Origin: Desulfovibrio psychrotolerans
Lineage (GTDB): Bacteria > Desulfobacterota > Desulfovibrionia > Desulfovibrionales > Desulfovibrionaceae
Assembly: GCF_013340305.1 (NCBI RefSeq)
Contig: NZ_BLVP01000008.1
Location: 607,408-671,407, forward strand
Length of the DNA: 64,000 nt
Direction of reading: 5' to 3'
In this document: one piece after another, positions 52,469 to 62,862 of the stretch
How positions within the stretch are numbered: position 1 is the stretch's first letter
Layout: the number at the start of each line of letters is the position of its first letter
Program-made: the position numbers and the translations under genes
Notes under the pieces: generated by a model
Seen by the model: only the letters and a program-made list of their open reading frames with translations
Told to the model about the DNA's origin: nothing
The model's database searches: none

Positions 52469-52849
52469 ATGCTGACTGATCCTATTGCAGATATGCTTAC
52501 GCGTATCCGCAACGCACACTTGGCCCTGCACCAGGAAGTGAGTGTGCCGCGCTCGAAGATGAAGGAAGCTATTGCCCTCATCCTCAAGGCAGAAGGTTAC
52601 GTGGAAGACTATTCGGTAGCTGAACGTGAGATCAAGATCGCCCTCAAGTATCTTAAGGGCAAGCCGGTTATTGCCGGTCTTAAGAAGATCTCCAAGCCCG
52701 GTCGTCGTGTCTACGTCGGTGCTCAGGATATTCCCAAGGTTCAGAACGGCCTTGGAATCTGCATCCTGTCCACCTCCCGCGGTTTGCTCGAAGGTGGCGC
52801 CGCTAAGGACGCCAATACCGGCGGCGAACTTCTTTGTGAAATCTGGTAG
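52469..52849 (+). CDS. rpsH: 30S ribosomal protein S8
   Basis: 126 residues. MLTDPIADMLTRIRNAHLAL and GLGICILSTSRGLLEGGAAK are diagnostic. In E. coli S8 represses the spc operon by binding the rplX-rplE junction; no such test is possible here by eye. Confidence 0.98.
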   Translation: MLTDPIADMLTRIRNAHLALHQEVSVPRSKMKEAIALILKAEGYVEDYSVAEREIKIALKYLKGKPVIAGLKKISKPGRRVYVGAQDIPKVQNGLGICILSTSRGLLEGGAAKDANTGGELLCEIW

Positions 52850-52860
52850 CAGGTGCAGTC

Positions 52861-53397
52861 ATGTCTCGAATCGGAAAACAGCCTATCCCGATCCCTTCCG
52901 GCGTTGAAGTGAAGATCGGTGCGGACGTTGTTGAGGTAAAAGGTCCCAAGGGAAGCCTTACCACCCCTGTCGAAGCGTGCCTGAACTACGAATTGGCCGA
53001 TGGCCAAGTCGTGATCACCCGCAAGAATGACAGCCGCCAGGCAAGTGCACAGCACGGCCTGCGTCGCACACTGCTTGCGAACTGCATCGAAGGCGTATCC
53101 AAGGGTTTTTCCAAGACCATGGAAGTCATCGGGGTTGGTTTCAAGGTAGCCGTGAAGGGTAACGTAATCGAACTTGCCGTCGGGTATTCCCATCCCGTGA
53201 ACATGCAGCTTCCCGCCGGGCTCGAAGCGAAGGCCGAAGGGAACAAGCTGACCGTTTCCGGCGCAGACAAGCAGATGGTTGGCGAATTTGCCGCCTCCCT
53301 GCGTCGCGTGCGTCAGCCTGAACCGTACAAGGGCAAGGGCATCAAGTACGAAAACGAGCAGATTCGTCGCAAGTCCGGCAAGTCTGCGGGTAAATAG
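52861..53397 (+). CDS. rplF: 50S ribosomal protein L6
   Basis: 178 residues. [20 protein letters not shown], the repeat [16 protein letters not shown]-like segment, and [20 protein letters not shown] near the C-terminus are standard. Confidence 0.98.
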   Translation: MSRIGKQPIPIPSGVEVKIGADVVEVKGPKGSLTTPVEACLNYELADGQVVITRKNDSRQASAQHGLRRTLLANCIEGVSKGFSKTMEVIGVGFKVAVKGNVIELAVGYSHPVNMQLPAGLEAKAEGNKLTVSGADKQMVGEFAASLRRVRQPEPYKGKGIKYENEQIRRKSGKSAGK

Positions 53398-53411
53398 GCA
53401 GGTATAGACAA

Positions 53412-53768
53412 ATGAAGTCCAAGAACGATAAAAGGTTGCGCCGCAAGGTTCGCATCCGTAAAAAAGTCTCCGGCTCTGCGGAGCGTCCGCGTCTGGTCGT
53501 CTTCAGGTCTAACCTGCACATATACGCCCAGTTGGTGGATGATCAGGTAGGTGCGACGCTTGCCGCCGCCTCCACCCTGAATCTTGGCAAGAGCGGCGAG
53601 GCCCTTAAGGCAAACATCGCCGGTGCCGGAAAGGTCGGCACCGAGATTGCCCGCCTTGCCAAGGAAAAGAACATTGACCGCGTGGTGTTCGACCGCAACG
53701 GCTACATCTATCACGGAAGCATTAAGGCCATAGCCGAAGCCGCCCGTGAAGCTGGCCTGGATTTCTAA
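53412..53768 (+). CDS. rplR: 50S ribosomal protein L18
   Basis: 118 residues; 5S rRNA binder. Basic N-terminus [20 protein letters not shown], then [18 protein letters not shown] and [20 protein letters not shown]. Confidence 0.98.
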   Translation: MKSKNDKRLRRKVRIRKKVSGSAERPRLVVFRSNLHIYAQLVDDQVGATLAAASTLNLGKSGEALKANIAGAGKVGTEIARLAKEKNIDRVVFDRNGYIYHGSIKAIAEAAREAGLDF

Positions 53769-53787
53769 CAGGTAGTAGGTTATTGGC

Positions 53788-54279
53788 ATGGAACAGAACG
53801 AACTCGGCTATATAGAAAAGATTGTCTCTCTCAACCGCGTTGCAAAGGTTGTGAAAGGCGGCCGTCGTTTCAGCTTCAGCGCCCTTGTAGTCGTTGGGGA
53901 TGGTAAGGGTGCTGTAGGTTTCGGACTGGGCAAGGCCCAGGAAGTGCCGGAAGCCCTCCGCAAGGCCACTGAGCGCGCGAAGAAGGACATGGTTGACATT
54001 CCCTTGGTTGACGGCACTCTGCCGTATGAAGTGCTTGGTGCGTTCGGCGCTGGCCGCGTGCTGCTCAAGCCTGCTTCCAAGGGTACCGGCATCATCGCCG
54101 GCGGTGCCGTGCGCGCCGTGATGGAAGCTGTTGGTGTACATGACGTGCTTGCAAAGGCCATCGGCACCAACAACCCCCACAACGTACTGCGCGCCGCCAT
54201 GGCCGGTCTGACCTCCCTGCGCAGCGCCGAGCACGTGAGCGAGCTGCGCGGCAAGAAGCTGGAAGCTCCCAGGAAGTAA
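53788..54279 (+). CDS. rpsE: 30S ribosomal protein S5
   Basis: 163 residues. Double-stranded-RNA-binding N-terminal part with [20 protein letters not shown] and [20 protein letters not shown]; the C-terminal [20 protein letters not shown] is diagnostic. Confidence 0.98.
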   Translation: MEQNELGYIEKIVSLNRVAKVVKGGRRFSFSALVVVGDGKGAVGFGLGKAQEVPEALRKATERAKKDMVDIPLVDGTLPYEVLGAFGAGRVLLKPASKGTGIIAGGAVRAVMEAVGVHDVLAKAIGTNNPHNVLRAAMAGLTSLRSAEHVSELRGKKLEAPRK

Positions 54280-54290
54280 GGGTTACGACC

Positions 54291-54461
54291 ATGATTAAGG
54301 TTACGCTTGTACGCAGCCGGATCTGCACCACCCCCAAGCAGCGCAAGGTTCTTGATGCGCTTGGGCTGAAGCGGATCCGTCAGGAAAAGCAGTTTGAGGA
54401 CAATGCCGCCGTGCGTGGCAATATTGCCAAGGTTTCCCATCTGGTGGAGGTCACGGAGTAA
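54291..54461 (+). CDS. rpmD: 50S ribosomal protein L30
   Basis: 56 residues ([20 protein letters not shown]...), ending VSHLVEVTE. Ferredoxin-like fold of L30 with the typical LGLKRI segment. Overlaps the rplO start by one base (TAATG). In canonical position between rpsE and rplO. Confidence 0.96.
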   Translation: MIKVTLVRSRICTTPKQRKVLDALGLKRIRQEKQFEDNAAVRGNIAKVSHLVEVTE

Positions 54462-54910
54462 TGCAGCTTCACGAACTCTATCCCTTTGCTGAAGAACGCA
54501 AGTCCCGCAAGCGCGTGGGCCGCGGCTCCGGCTCCGGTATGGGCAAGACGGCATGTAAGGGCCATAAAGGCCAGAACGCCCGCGCCGGCGGCGGTGTACG
54601 CCCCGGTTTTGAAGGCGGCCAGATGCCCCTGCAGCGTCGCCTGCCCAAGCGCGGCTTCTCCAACTACCTCTTCAGGAACGACTACGACGTGGTCAATCTT
54701 GATCGGTTGGTGGAAGTGTTTGCCGGCAAGGCAGAAGTGTCTCTGGAAGACATCTACGCCAGCGGTCTGGCAACGAACGGTGCTGCCGTCAAGGTTCTCG
54801 GCCGTGGAGACATTTCCGTGGCCCTGAAGGTGGAGGCGCACAAGTTCAGTGCGTCCGCCATTGAGAAAATCCAAAACGCCGGTGGCGAAGCCAAGGCGCT
54901 TGAAGGGTAG
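54461..54910 (+). CDS. rplO: 50S ribosomal protein L15
   Basis: 149 residues. [20 protein letters not shown], the glycine/arginine-rich [20 protein letters not shown] and [20 protein letters not shown] are diagnostic. One-base overlap with rpmD. Confidence 0.98.
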   Translation: MQLHELYPFAEERKSRKRVGRGSGSGMGKTACKGHKGQNARAGGGVRPGFEGGQMPLQRRLPKRGFSNYLFRNDYDVVNLDRLVEVFAGKAEVSLEDIYASGLATNGAAVKVLGRGDISVALKVEAHKFSASAIEKIQNAGGEAKALEG

Positions 54911-54917
54911 GTAAAAC

Positions 54918-56234
54918 GTGGCGCTCAGTGGTGTTGAGAACCTGGCCAGAATGCCAGAACTGAAGAAGAAGTTGTTGTGGACCTTCCTGTTGCTTGCCGT
55001 TTACCGCCTCGGCATCCATGTGCCGGTGCCGGGTGTGGATACCGCATCACTGTCCGAATTCTTCGCCAGCGTCGAAAACACCCTGTTCGGCATGCTCGAC
55101 ATGTTTTCCGGGGGCGGACTTCGAACCCTTTCGATTTTCGCCCTCGGAATTATGCCTTACATCTCCGCCTCCATTATCATGCAGCTTCTTCAGGTGGTTT
55201 CGCCCGACCTGAAGCGGATTGCCAAGGAGGAGGGGGCTGCCGGGCGTAAAAAGATTACGCAGTGGACCCGCTATGCGACGGTGCTTATCACCGTTGTGCA
55301 GGGGTTCGGCATTGCCGTGGGTCTGGAGAGTATGACCAGCCCCACGGGTGCCCCAATCGTGTTGAGTGCCGGGTGGGGCTTCCGTCTCATCACTATCCTC
55401 ACGCTTACTGCCGGAACCGTGTTCATCATGTGGATTGGTGAGCAGATAACCGCAAAGGGCATTGGGAACGGAATTTCCCTTATCATCTTTGCGGGTATCG
55501 TTGCCGGGTTGCCCGGCGCGATTATGAACTCCTTCAGCCTCATCGGCGCTGGCGAGCTTTCCGTCTTTGTCGGACTGCTCATCCTTGCGTTTATGGCGGC
55601 AGTTCTGGTGTTCATCGTGTTCATGGAGCGTGGGCAGCGTCGCATACCCATCCATTATGCCAAGCGGCAGATGGGTCGCAAAATGTTTGGCGGTCAGACC
55701 ACGCATCTGCCGTTGCGGATTAACACCGCCGGTGTCATTCCGCCCATCTTCGCCTCCAGCCTGCTGATGTTCCCCGCGACCATCGGCTCTTTTGCGCAGG
55801 GGTCGGAGATACTGCAGCAGATTACCGCGTTGTTCTCGCCGAACTCCTTGCTGTACAATGTGCTCTTTGTGGCACTGATCATCTTCTTCTGCTTCTTCTA
55901 CACCGCCATTATCTTTGACCCCAAGGATATTGCGGAGAATCTGAAGAACGCCGGAGGATTTATCCCCGGTATCCGCCCCGGCGGAAAGACCAGGGAGTAC
56001 ATAGACAGGGTGCTCAGCCGCATTACGCTGTGGGGCTCCTTCTATATCGCCGCAATCTGCGTACTTCCCATGTTGCTTATTGCCAACCTGAATGTCCCGT
56101 TTTACTTCGGAGGCACAAGTTTGCTTATCGTTGTAGGCGTGGCCATGGACTTTATGTCTCAGGTTGAATCGCACATGATTTCCCGCCAATACGAAGGACT
56201 GATGAATCGGTCCAAGGGTAAGGTCAGGAAGTAG
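54918..56234 (+). CDS. secY: protein translocase subunit SecY
   Basis: Channel subunit of the Sec translocon, 438 residues with ten membrane helices. GTG start. Plug/TM2 region GMLDMFSGGGLRTLSIFALG, IMPYISASIIMQLL, cytoplasmic loop ERGQRRIPIHYAKRQMGRKM and C-terminal KYEG-like QYEGLMNRSKGKVRK match the family. 7 bases after rplO and 3 before map. Confidence 0.98.
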   Translation: MALSGVENLARMPELKKKLLWTFLLLAVYRLGIHVPVPGVDTASLSEFFASVENTLFGMLDMFSGGGLRTLSIFALGIMPYISASIIMQLLQVVSPDLKRIAKEEGAAGRKKITQWTRYATVLITVVQGFGIAVGLESMTSPTGAPIVLSAGWGFRLITILTLTAGTVFIMWIGEQITAKGIGNGISLIIFAGIVAGLPGAIMNSFSLIGAGELSVFVGLLILAFMAAVLVFIVFMERGQRRIPIHYAKRQMGRKMFGGQTTHLPLRINTAGVIPPIFASSLLMFPATIGSFAQGSEILQQITALFSPNSLLYNVLFVALIIFFCFFYTAIIFDPKDIAENLKNAGGFIPGIRPGGKTREYIDRVLSRITLWGSFYIAAICVLPMLLIANLNVPFYFGGTSLLIVVGVAMDFMSQVESHMISRQYEGLMNRSKGKVRK

Positions 56235-56237
56235 GCA

Positions 56238-57005
56238 GTGAAGAAATTCCGCGGTGTATTTCTGAAAAATGACAAAGAGATTGGCCTCCTGCGGGAGGCC
56301 AATCGAATTGTGGCAACAATTCTTGACGTGCTGGGCGAGCATGTTCGCCCGGGGGTCAAGACCATGTTTTTTGAGGACATAACGCAGAATCTGTGCAAAC
56401 AGTTCGGTGTGCGTCCTGCGTTTCAGGGGTATTGCGGTTTTCCGTTTGCCCTTTGCTGTTCGGTGAACGAAGAGATCGTCCACGGGTTTCCGTCCGAGCG
56501 TGTGCTGCAGGAAGGTGACATTGTCAGCTTTGACATGGGTGTCATCTATCAGGGGTTCTTCGGAGATTCTGCCAGAACCTTTGCTGTGGGTACTGTTTCG
56601 GAAGAGGCTGCCCGGCTCATGGACGTGACACGGCAATCGCTGATGCTGGGAATAGAACAGGCCCGTTCCGGGAACAGCCTGTATGACATATCCCGTGCGG
56701 TGCAGCAGCATGTGGAATCTAACGGATTCGGCGTGGTGCGGCGTTTCGTGGGGCATGGCATAGGTACCCGGCTGCATGAGCGGCCGGAGATTCCCAACTT
56801 CGTTCCGCCCGGACTGCCAGGGGTGCCCCTGAAGGTAGGCATGGTGCTTGCCATTGAGCCGATGGTGACGGTTGGTTCCTACGAGGTGGACGTGCTGGAA
56901 GACAACTGGACCGCCGTGACGCGGGACAGAAAGCTTTCTGCCCACTTCGAGCACAGTGTCGCCATCACGTCCAACGGACCAGAGATACTTAGTCGGTCCG
57001 AATAA
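56238..57005 (+). CDS. map: methionine aminopeptidase type I
   Basis: Removes N-terminal Met from nascent proteins. 255 residues, GTG start. Metal ligands visible: Asp pair in SFDMGVIYQGFFGDSARTF, His in RFVGHGIGTRLHE, Glu in LAIEPMVTVG and Glu in HFEHSVAIT. The adk gene often found between secY and map in Gram-positives is absent. Confidence 0.96.
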   Translation: MKKFRGVFLKNDKEIGLLREANRIVATILDVLGEHVRPGVKTMFFEDITQNLCKQFGVRPAFQGYCGFPFALCCSVNEEIVHGFPSERVLQEGDIVSFDMGVIYQGFFGDSARTFAVGTVSEEAARLMDVTRQSLMLGIEQARSGNSLYDISRAVQQHVESNGFGVVRRFVGHGIGTRLHERPEIPNFVPPGLPGVPLKVGMVLAIEPMVTVGSYEVDVLEDNWTAVTRDRKLSAHFEHSVAITSNGPEILSRSE

Positions 57006-57010
57006 ATAAC

Positions 57011-57036
57011 GTCAATACAGTGAGAATTGTATTGAC
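57011..57036. repeat. 9-bp perfect inverted repeat upstream of rpmJ
   Basis: GTCAATACA / TGTATTGAC with an 8-nt loop, 6 bases after the map stop, A/T-rich against its surroundings. Its right arm contains TTGACT, a possible -35, but no good -10 follows. Could be an operator, or an mRNA hairpin separating map from rpmJ. Confidence 0.5.
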
Positions 57037-57133
57037 TGCTTACGGAACGGGATGGTACTCACCTCCGTTCTGGTAGCCGGAGTGCTTCCGGAGTGTGATG
57101 TGTCAGAACGATCCCAGACTTATGGAGTCTATC

Positions 57134-57247
57134 ATGAAAGTCAGGCCTTCTGTCAAAAAGATGTGCCCTAAGTGCAAGGTGATTCGGCGCAAGGGCATCC
57201 TTAGAGTCATTTGCGAAAACCCCCGGCATAAACAGCGCCAGGGCTAA
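57134..57247 (+). CDS. rpmJ: 50S ribosomal protein L36 (zinc-binding form)
   Basis: 37 residues, [20 protein letters not shown] onward, with the zinc ligands CPKC, a later Cys (VICENP) and His (RHKQRQG). Canonical position before rpsM. infA, which commonly lies between map and rpmJ, is missing. Confidence 0.96.
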   Translation: MKVRPSVKKMCPKCKVIRRKGILRVICENPRHKQRQG

Positions 57248-57265
57248 GCGAAGCAGGAGTAGATT

Positions 57266-57637
57266 GTGGCTCGAATTGCTGGTGTTGACCTCCCCAGAGG
57301 CAAGCGGGTGGATATCGCCCTGACTTACATCTTCGGTATTGGACGTTACGCTGCGCTCCAGATCCTTGACGCCACCGGCGTCGACTGGACCCGTAATGCG
57401 GACGATCTTACCGCGGAAGAAGTCAACGAAATCCGCAAGGAAATCGAAACCAACTACAAGGTTGAAGGCGATCTTCGCCGCGAGGTTTCCTCTAACATCA
57501 AGCGTCTGATGGACATTGGTTGCTATCGTGGCCTGCGCCACCGCCGTGGACTGCCTGTTCACGGTCAGCGCAGCAAGACCAATGCACGTACCCGTAAGGG
57601 TCCCCGTCGCGCTGTTGTCGGCAAGAAGAAGAAGTAA
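57266..57637 (+). CDS. rpsM: 30S ribosomal protein S13
   Basis: 123 residues, GTG start after [47 protein letters not shown] and the basic tail [15 protein letters not shown] are standard. Contacts the P-site tRNA. Confidence 0.98.
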   Translation: MARIAGVDLPRGKRVDIALTYIFGIGRYAALQILDATGVDWTRNADDLTAEEVNEIRKEIETNYKVEGDLRREVSSNIKRLMDIGCYRGLRHRRGLPVHGQRSKTNARTRKGPRRAVVGKKKK

Positions 57638-57791
57638 GTTCCTACAACGGATCTCCGGATCAGGCGTGGAATCTCTCCCGAGCCACAGAGAAAGAAAATT
57701 TCCTGTGCCCGGCGTTCACGGCTTAGTCATGACTAGGCTCGTACGAGGTTCCAACCCCGTCCATCAATCATTCAGTTGAGAGAGTATAGTT
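57638..57791 (+). other. 154-base palindrome-rich gap between rpsM and rpsK
   Basis: Unusually long for this cluster. Contains a GTGG/CCAC hairpin (57668-57688), a perfect 12-bp palindrome TAGTCATGACTA (57724-57735), a perfect 10-bp palindrome CTCGTACGAG (57738-57747) and GGTT/AACC (57747-57756). Part of it superficially resembles a T-arm. Possibly the control site for S4, S11 or the alpha operon; no known motif recognised. Confidence 0.5.
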
Positions 57792-58181
57792 ATGGCAAGA
57801 CCCAAACGCGCGGGCAAGAAGAAAGAAAAAAAGAACATTCCCGTAGGGATCGCCCATATCCAGGCTACCTTCAACAACACCATTATCACCTTTACGGACA
57901 CAAGGGGTAATGCGGTAAGCTGGTCTTCCGCAGGACAGAGCGGCTTTAAGGGCTCGCGTAAGTCTACCCCGTTCGCCGCACAGGTTGCTGCAGAAACTGC
58001 CGCCAAAAAGGCGCAGGAAAACGGCATGCGTACCGTCGGCATTTACGTCAAGGGTCCCGGTTCCGGTCGTGAAGCCGCCATGCGCGCCGTCAATGCCGCC
58101 GGCTTCAAGGTCGCGTTCATTCGTGACGTAACCCCCATCCCCCACAACGGTTGCCGCCCCCCCAAGCGTCGCCGCGTTTAG
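57792..58181 (+). CDS. rpsK: 30S ribosomal protein S11
   Basis: 129 residues. [38 protein letters not shown] and the C-terminal [18 protein letters not shown] with the conserved NGCRPPK are diagnostic. Platform protein of the 30S subunit. Confidence 0.98.
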   Translation: MARPKRAGKKKEKKNIPVGIAHIQATFNNTIITFTDTRGNAVSWSSAGQSGFKGSRKSTPFAAQVAAETAAKKAQENGMRTVGIYVKGPGSGREAAMRAVNAAGFKVAFIRDVTPIPHNGCRPPKRRRV

Positions 58182-58196
58182 TAGGAGGATAGTGTC

Positions 58197-58823
58197 TTGG
58201 CTAAGTATAATGGTTCCAAGTGCCGCATGTGTCGGCGTGAAGGTTCTAAGCTGTTTTTGAAGGGTGATCGCTGTTACACCGACAAGTGCGCATTTGATCG
58301 TCGTCCGTACGCCCCCGGCGCAGCGGGCCGTGCGCGCAAGAAGGTGAGCGACTATGCGTTGCAGCTTCGTGAAAAGCAGAAGGTTCGCCGCATGTACGGC
58401 GTGCTGGAAAAGCAGTTCCGCGGCTACTTTGAAAAGGCCGACATGCAGAAGGGTGTGACCGGCTTCAACCTGTTGGCACTGCTTGAGCGTCGTCTCGACA
58501 ACGTCGTGTACCGCCTGGGCTTTGCAAACTCCCGCCAGCAGGCACGCCAGATGGTTCGCCACGGTGTGTTTTCCCTCAACAACCACAAGGCTAACATTCC
58601 CTCCATGCAGGTGAAGGTAGGCGATGTGCTTGTTGTGAATGAAAAGCATCGTAAGAACCCGGTTCTGGCAGAAGCGCAGGACGTAACTGCCCGTCGCGGC
58701 TGCCCGACCTGGCTGGAAGTGGACGGTCCCAACTTCACCGGCACCGTCAAGGCTCTGCCTCAGCGCGAAGACATTCAGTTCCCCATCAACGAACAGCTGA
58801 TTGTCGAGCTTTACTCCAAATAA
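58197..58823 (+). CDS. rpsD: 30S ribosomal protein S4 (zinc-binding form)
   Basis: 208 residues with a TTG start (58197) after AGGAGGAT, unusual for a ribosomal protein and possibly tied to autoregulation. Zinc ligands Cys9, Cys12, Cys26, Cys31 are intact; S4 RNA-binding domain with [20 protein letters not shown]. In E. coli S4 is the repressor of the alpha operon. Confidence 0.97.
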   Translation: MAKYNGSKCRMCRREGSKLFLKGDRCYTDKCAFDRRPYAPGAAGRARKKVSDYALQLREKQKVRRMYGVLEKQFRGYFEKADMQKGVTGFNLLALLERRLDNVVYRLGFANSRQQARQMVRHGVFSLNNHKANIPSMQVKVGDVLVVNEKHRKNPVLAEAQDVTARRGCPTWLEVDGPNFTGTVKALPQREDIQFPINEQLIVELYSK

Positions 58824-58836
58824 GCGGGTATAAAGC

Positions 58837-59869
<1,033 letters not shown>

Positions 59870-59880
<11 letters not shown>

Positions 59881-60373
59881 CAATTCCGGAAAGAAGTTGA
59901 GCAGGACTCCCGCTCATCGCAAAGCCATGTTTCGTAACATGGCAAAGTCCCTGCTGACTCATTACCAGCTTCGTACCACTGAAGTTAAGGCCAAAAACCT
60001 TCGCAGCGTTGTAGAGCCCCTGATCACTCTGGCCCTTCGCAACGACCTGCACGCACGCCGTCAGGCTTACAGCGTTCTTGGCAATCACCAGCTGGTGAAG
60101 AAGCTCTTTGATGAAATCGGCCCCCTGTACGTGGGCGTTCCCGGCGGCTACACCCGCGTTTTGAAGCTCGGCGCAACCCGCCGTGGTGATAACGCACCCA
60201 TGGCCGTTATTGAACTGACCCGCAAGCCCGGCGAAGCCGCTGCGCAAACCTCGGCTCCCGAAGCCAAGGTTGCCAAGGCTGAAGCCGTGAAGCAGGCTGT
60301 GGCAGCGGCAGAAGCCGCCGCCAAGACCGCTGCGGAACCCGTGGCGGAAGAGGCTGAAAAGAAGGCGGAGTAA
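59870..60373 (+). CDS. rplQ: 50S ribosomal protein L17 with C-terminal Ala/Glu/Lys-rich extension
   Basis: 167 residues: normal L17 over the first ~120 ([40 protein letters not shown]), then a ~45-residue low-complexity tail ([20 protein letters not shown]...) absent from short L17s. Overlaps rpoA by 11 bases. Last gene of the cluster before a terminator. Confidence 0.96.
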
Positions 60374-60405
60374 TCTGCTTTTTTCCAGCACCTGTTGAGA
60401 CTATG

Positions 60406-60438
60406 GAAGGCCGTTGCACATGCAACGGCCTTCTTTTT
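60406..60438 (+). terminator. terminator of the ribosomal/rpoA cluster
   Basis: GAAGGCCGTTGCA / TGCAACGGCCTTC, 13-bp perfect arms with a minimal loop, followed by TTTTT. 32 bases after the rplQ stop. Confidence 0.93.
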
Positions 60439-60517
60439 ATGTGTATTGTTTTTGCAAATCTGCACTCGGCATAGTCTCGCGCTTGCCGTATTGCTGTTTT
60501 CGATGTATGGCATTGTC

Positions 60518-61429
60518 ATGATTGATTTCAGAAAACTTGAAGCCTTTTGCAAGGTTTACGAACTCAAGAGCTTTTCTCTTGCAGGAAAGGATCTGTTTCT
60601 TTCGCAGCCCACGATCAGCGCGCACGTCCTTTCCTTGGAAAAAGAACTGGGCGTGCAGTTGCTGGATAGGATGGGGCGCGTTGTGCTGCCTACCGCCGCC
60701 GGAGAAGTGCTGTATCAGTATGCCCGGCAGGCCTTTGCCAGTCTGGATGCCGCCAAGGCGGAGATTACCCTGCTGCAGGATGAAGTGACCGGCCACTTTG
60801 CCATAGGCGGCAGCACCATTCCCGCGTATTTTCTTATTCCGCCGCTCATTGCCGGATTCAGAAAGCGCCATCCCGGCGTTACCATGGAGATGCGGGTGGG
60901 AGATACCAGCCGCATCATAGAAATGGTCAATGAAGGGGAACTGGCGCTGGCAGTTGTGGGCGCGCGTGATGCCCAGCCGGAATTGACCTATACCCCCCTT
61001 GTCGATGATGAGCTGGTGCTCATTGCTCCGCCGGAAATGTTTCCTGCAGGCACAATCCTGAACAGCTCCCAGCTGGCCCAGTATCCGTGGATCATGCGGG
61101 AGCCGGGATCCGGTACGCGTAAGACCTTTGCGCGCGCCTTTGCGGACAAGGGCGTGGATATACGCCGTTTTGCCTCGGCCATTACCGTGGATTCCACGCA
61201 GGCAGTGTTGCAGTGTGTGCGCTCCGGGCTTGGTGTGAGTATGACGTCGCGCCTCGCTGTGGCCGATATGGTGGAACGGGGCGAGTTGAGCATTGTTCCG
61301 CTGGATGATGTGGTGGCAAGCCGTCAGTTCTACAGCGTGTACCACACCAAGCGGCATTTTTTCCCCGCTGTTACGGGGTTTATTTACTACCTCAACGAGA
61401 ACACGCAGCATCTGCGGAGCGTGATATAG
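60518..61429 (+). CDS. LysR-family regulator associated with selenium metabolism
   Basis: 303 residues from the ATG at 60518 (MIDFRKLEAFCKVYELKSFS); an ATG 15 bases upstream is also possible and neither has a strong Shine-Dalgarno. N-terminal winged helix (AGKDLFLSQPTISAHVLSLE), C-terminal LysR substrate domain (IAPPEMFPAGTI, RSGLGVSMTSRLAV). It is two bases upstream of the Sec-encoding selD, matching the 'selenium metabolism-associated LysR' family, which is found next to selenium genes in anaerobes. Effector unknown. Confidence 0.85.
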   Translation: MIDFRKLEAFCKVYELKSFSLAGKDLFLSQPTISAHVLSLEKELGVQLLDRMGRVVLPTAAGEVLYQYARQAFASLDAAKAEITLLQDEVTGHFAIGGSTIPAYFLIPPLIAGFRKRHPGVTMEMRVGDTSRIIEMVNEGELALAVVGARDAQPELTYTPLVDDELVLIAPPEMFPAGTILNSSQLAQYPWIMREPGSGTRKTFARAFADKGVDIRRFASAITVDSTQAVLQCVRSGLGVSMTSRLAVADMVERGELSIVPLDDVVASRQFYSVYHTKRHFFPAVTGFIYYLNENTQHLRSVI

Positions 61430-61431
61430 GT

Positions 61432-62493
61432 ATGACCCTCCCTAAGTTTACGATGGTAGATAAGGTCAAGGCCGCCGGCTGAGCTGCCAAGATCGCTCCG
61501 GGGGACCTGGAGCACATTCTGGCTTCGCTGCCCCACGATCCCACTGCAGGGCAGGGGAGGCTGCTTTCCGGCACCGGTACGAACGAGGATGCGGCTATTC
61601 TGCGTTTCCCGCCCGGTAAGGCGCTGGTGCAGACGCTGGATTTTTTTACACCCATTGTGAATGATCCTTACAGGTTCGGGCAGATTGCCGCCGCCAACTC
61701 CCTTTCCGATGTCTATGCCATGGGCGGTGAACCATGGTGTGCCATGAACATTGTCTGCTTCCCTGTAAAGGAGCTTCCGCGCGATGTGTTGCGCGACATC
61801 ATTCTCGGCGGGTTCGATAAAATCCGCGAGGCGGGGGCCGTACTGGCAGGCGGTCACAGTGTGGAGGATGCAGAGATCAAGTATGGTCTTTCTGTGTCCG
61901 GCATTGTGGACCCCGACGGCTTTGCCTCCAACAGCGGGCTTGTTCCCGGCGACCAGATTATTCTCACCAAGCCGCTGGGCACCGGTGTCATCGCCACGGC
62001 GGTGAAAGCACAGTGGGAGGGCAGCGATGCCCTTGAGGATGTGCTGTACCACTGGGCGGCCCGTCTGAACAACCATAGCGGCCGCGTGCTGCGCGAAATG
62101 GGCCTGAAGGCGGCAACCGATATCACAGGGTTCGGTTTTGGCGGTCACCTGCTGGAAATGGCCCGGGCTTCCCGCTGTGCCGTTTCTGTGTGGTCTTCGT
62201 CCGTACCATATCTTGAACAAGCCGTGGAACTGGCCGCTGTGGGCATGGTTCCGGCGGGCAGTTACGCCAACAGGCGGTTCTGTGAATCGCACGTGACCAT
62301 TGACGCAGCCGTGCCTCCTGTGCACGCAGACCTGCTTTTTGACGCCCAGACCTCCGGGGGGCTTCTGCTTGCCGTGCCGCAGGCACGCCTTGCAGAGGCT
62401 GTCACCCGTCTGGAAGATGCCGGAGAACTCGCCGCCCATGTGGGCGAGGTGACCGGCCCTCATTCCTGCGGGCACCTTCATCTGCTCGCTTAG
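61432..62493 (+). CDS. selD: selenide, water dikinase (selenophosphate synthetase) with in-frame UGA selenocysteine
   Basis: Makes selenophosphate from selenide and ATP for selenocysteine synthesis. The gene runs from ATG 61432 to 62493 (353 codons), with a TGA at 61480-61482, codon 17, exactly where E. coli SelD has Cys17; the following AAK supplies the conserved Lys20. An automatic call would start at 61627 and lose the first 65 codons. Downstream features: STGTNEDAAILRF-type ATP loop (SGTGTNEDAAILRF), ANSLSDVYAMGGEP, GHSVEDAEIKYGLSVSG, DITGFGFGGHLLEMA. A bacterial SECIS-like hairpin follows the TGA. In an operon with the LysR gene. Confidence 0.94.
61495..61513 (+). promoter_or_regulatory. 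bacterial SECIS-like hairpin in selD
   Basis: GCTCCGG-GGGA-CC-T-GGAGC: stem of seven pairs with a bulged U on the 3' side and a G-rich loop, beginning 12 bases after the UGA codon. Bacterial SECIS elements are short hairpins just downstream of UGA, bound by SelB, with a G-containing apical loop and a bulged U. Consistent in position and form. Confidence 0.6.
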
Positions 62494-62602
62494 AACCCGT
62501 TGCCGTTTTTCGCAACTCCGTGCGCCGCAATTGAAAAATGGTGCATGGCGGCTCTTGAACTCTGCGGCGACTAATGGTACATCAACGCGCCTTCCGTACG
62601 TT

Positions 62603-62631
62603 GACAGCGGCATGTGCGGCACGTAGGTTCT
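62603..62631 (+). promoter_or_regulatory. promoter of tRNA-Leu
   Basis: TTGACA (62603-62608), 17 bases, TAGGTT (62626-62631); start near 62638, 40 bases before the tRNA. Confidence 0.65.
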
Positions 62632-62677
62632 TGCCTGTTCCGTGCAGGCGCACACCGGATTCAGCAGGACATATTCT

Positions 62678-62761
62678 GCGAGAGTGGCGGAATTGGTAGA
62701 CGCACTAGACTTAGGATCTAGCGGCCTAGCCGTGGGAGTTCGAGTCTCCCCTTTCGCACCA
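62678..62761 (+). tRNA. tRNA-Leu (UAG anticodon)
   Basis: 84-base class II tRNA. Acceptor arms GCGAGAG / CTTTCGC pair with one G-U; discriminator A; CCA is encoded. Anticodon stem CTAGA/TCTAG encloses a 7-base loop with anticodon TAG at 62712-62714, so it reads CUN (Leu). Long variable arm (CGGCCTAGCCGTG region) as expected for Leu; T-loop GAGTTCGAGTC. Confidence 0.97.
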
Positions 62762-62862
62762 GATATTGACCGGCAGGGCGGGGCCGATGCTTTATCGGTT
62801 CTCGCTTCCGGTACTATTCATATTTCGAGATTTTGCCAGCAGGCAAGGAGGAGTTATTCACC

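Noticed and set aside
57736-57770. tRNA-like T-arm (GAGGTTCCAACCCCG) between rpsM and rpsK.
   Set aside because: No matching acceptor, D or anticodon arm could be built around it, and the T-stem has a mismatch.
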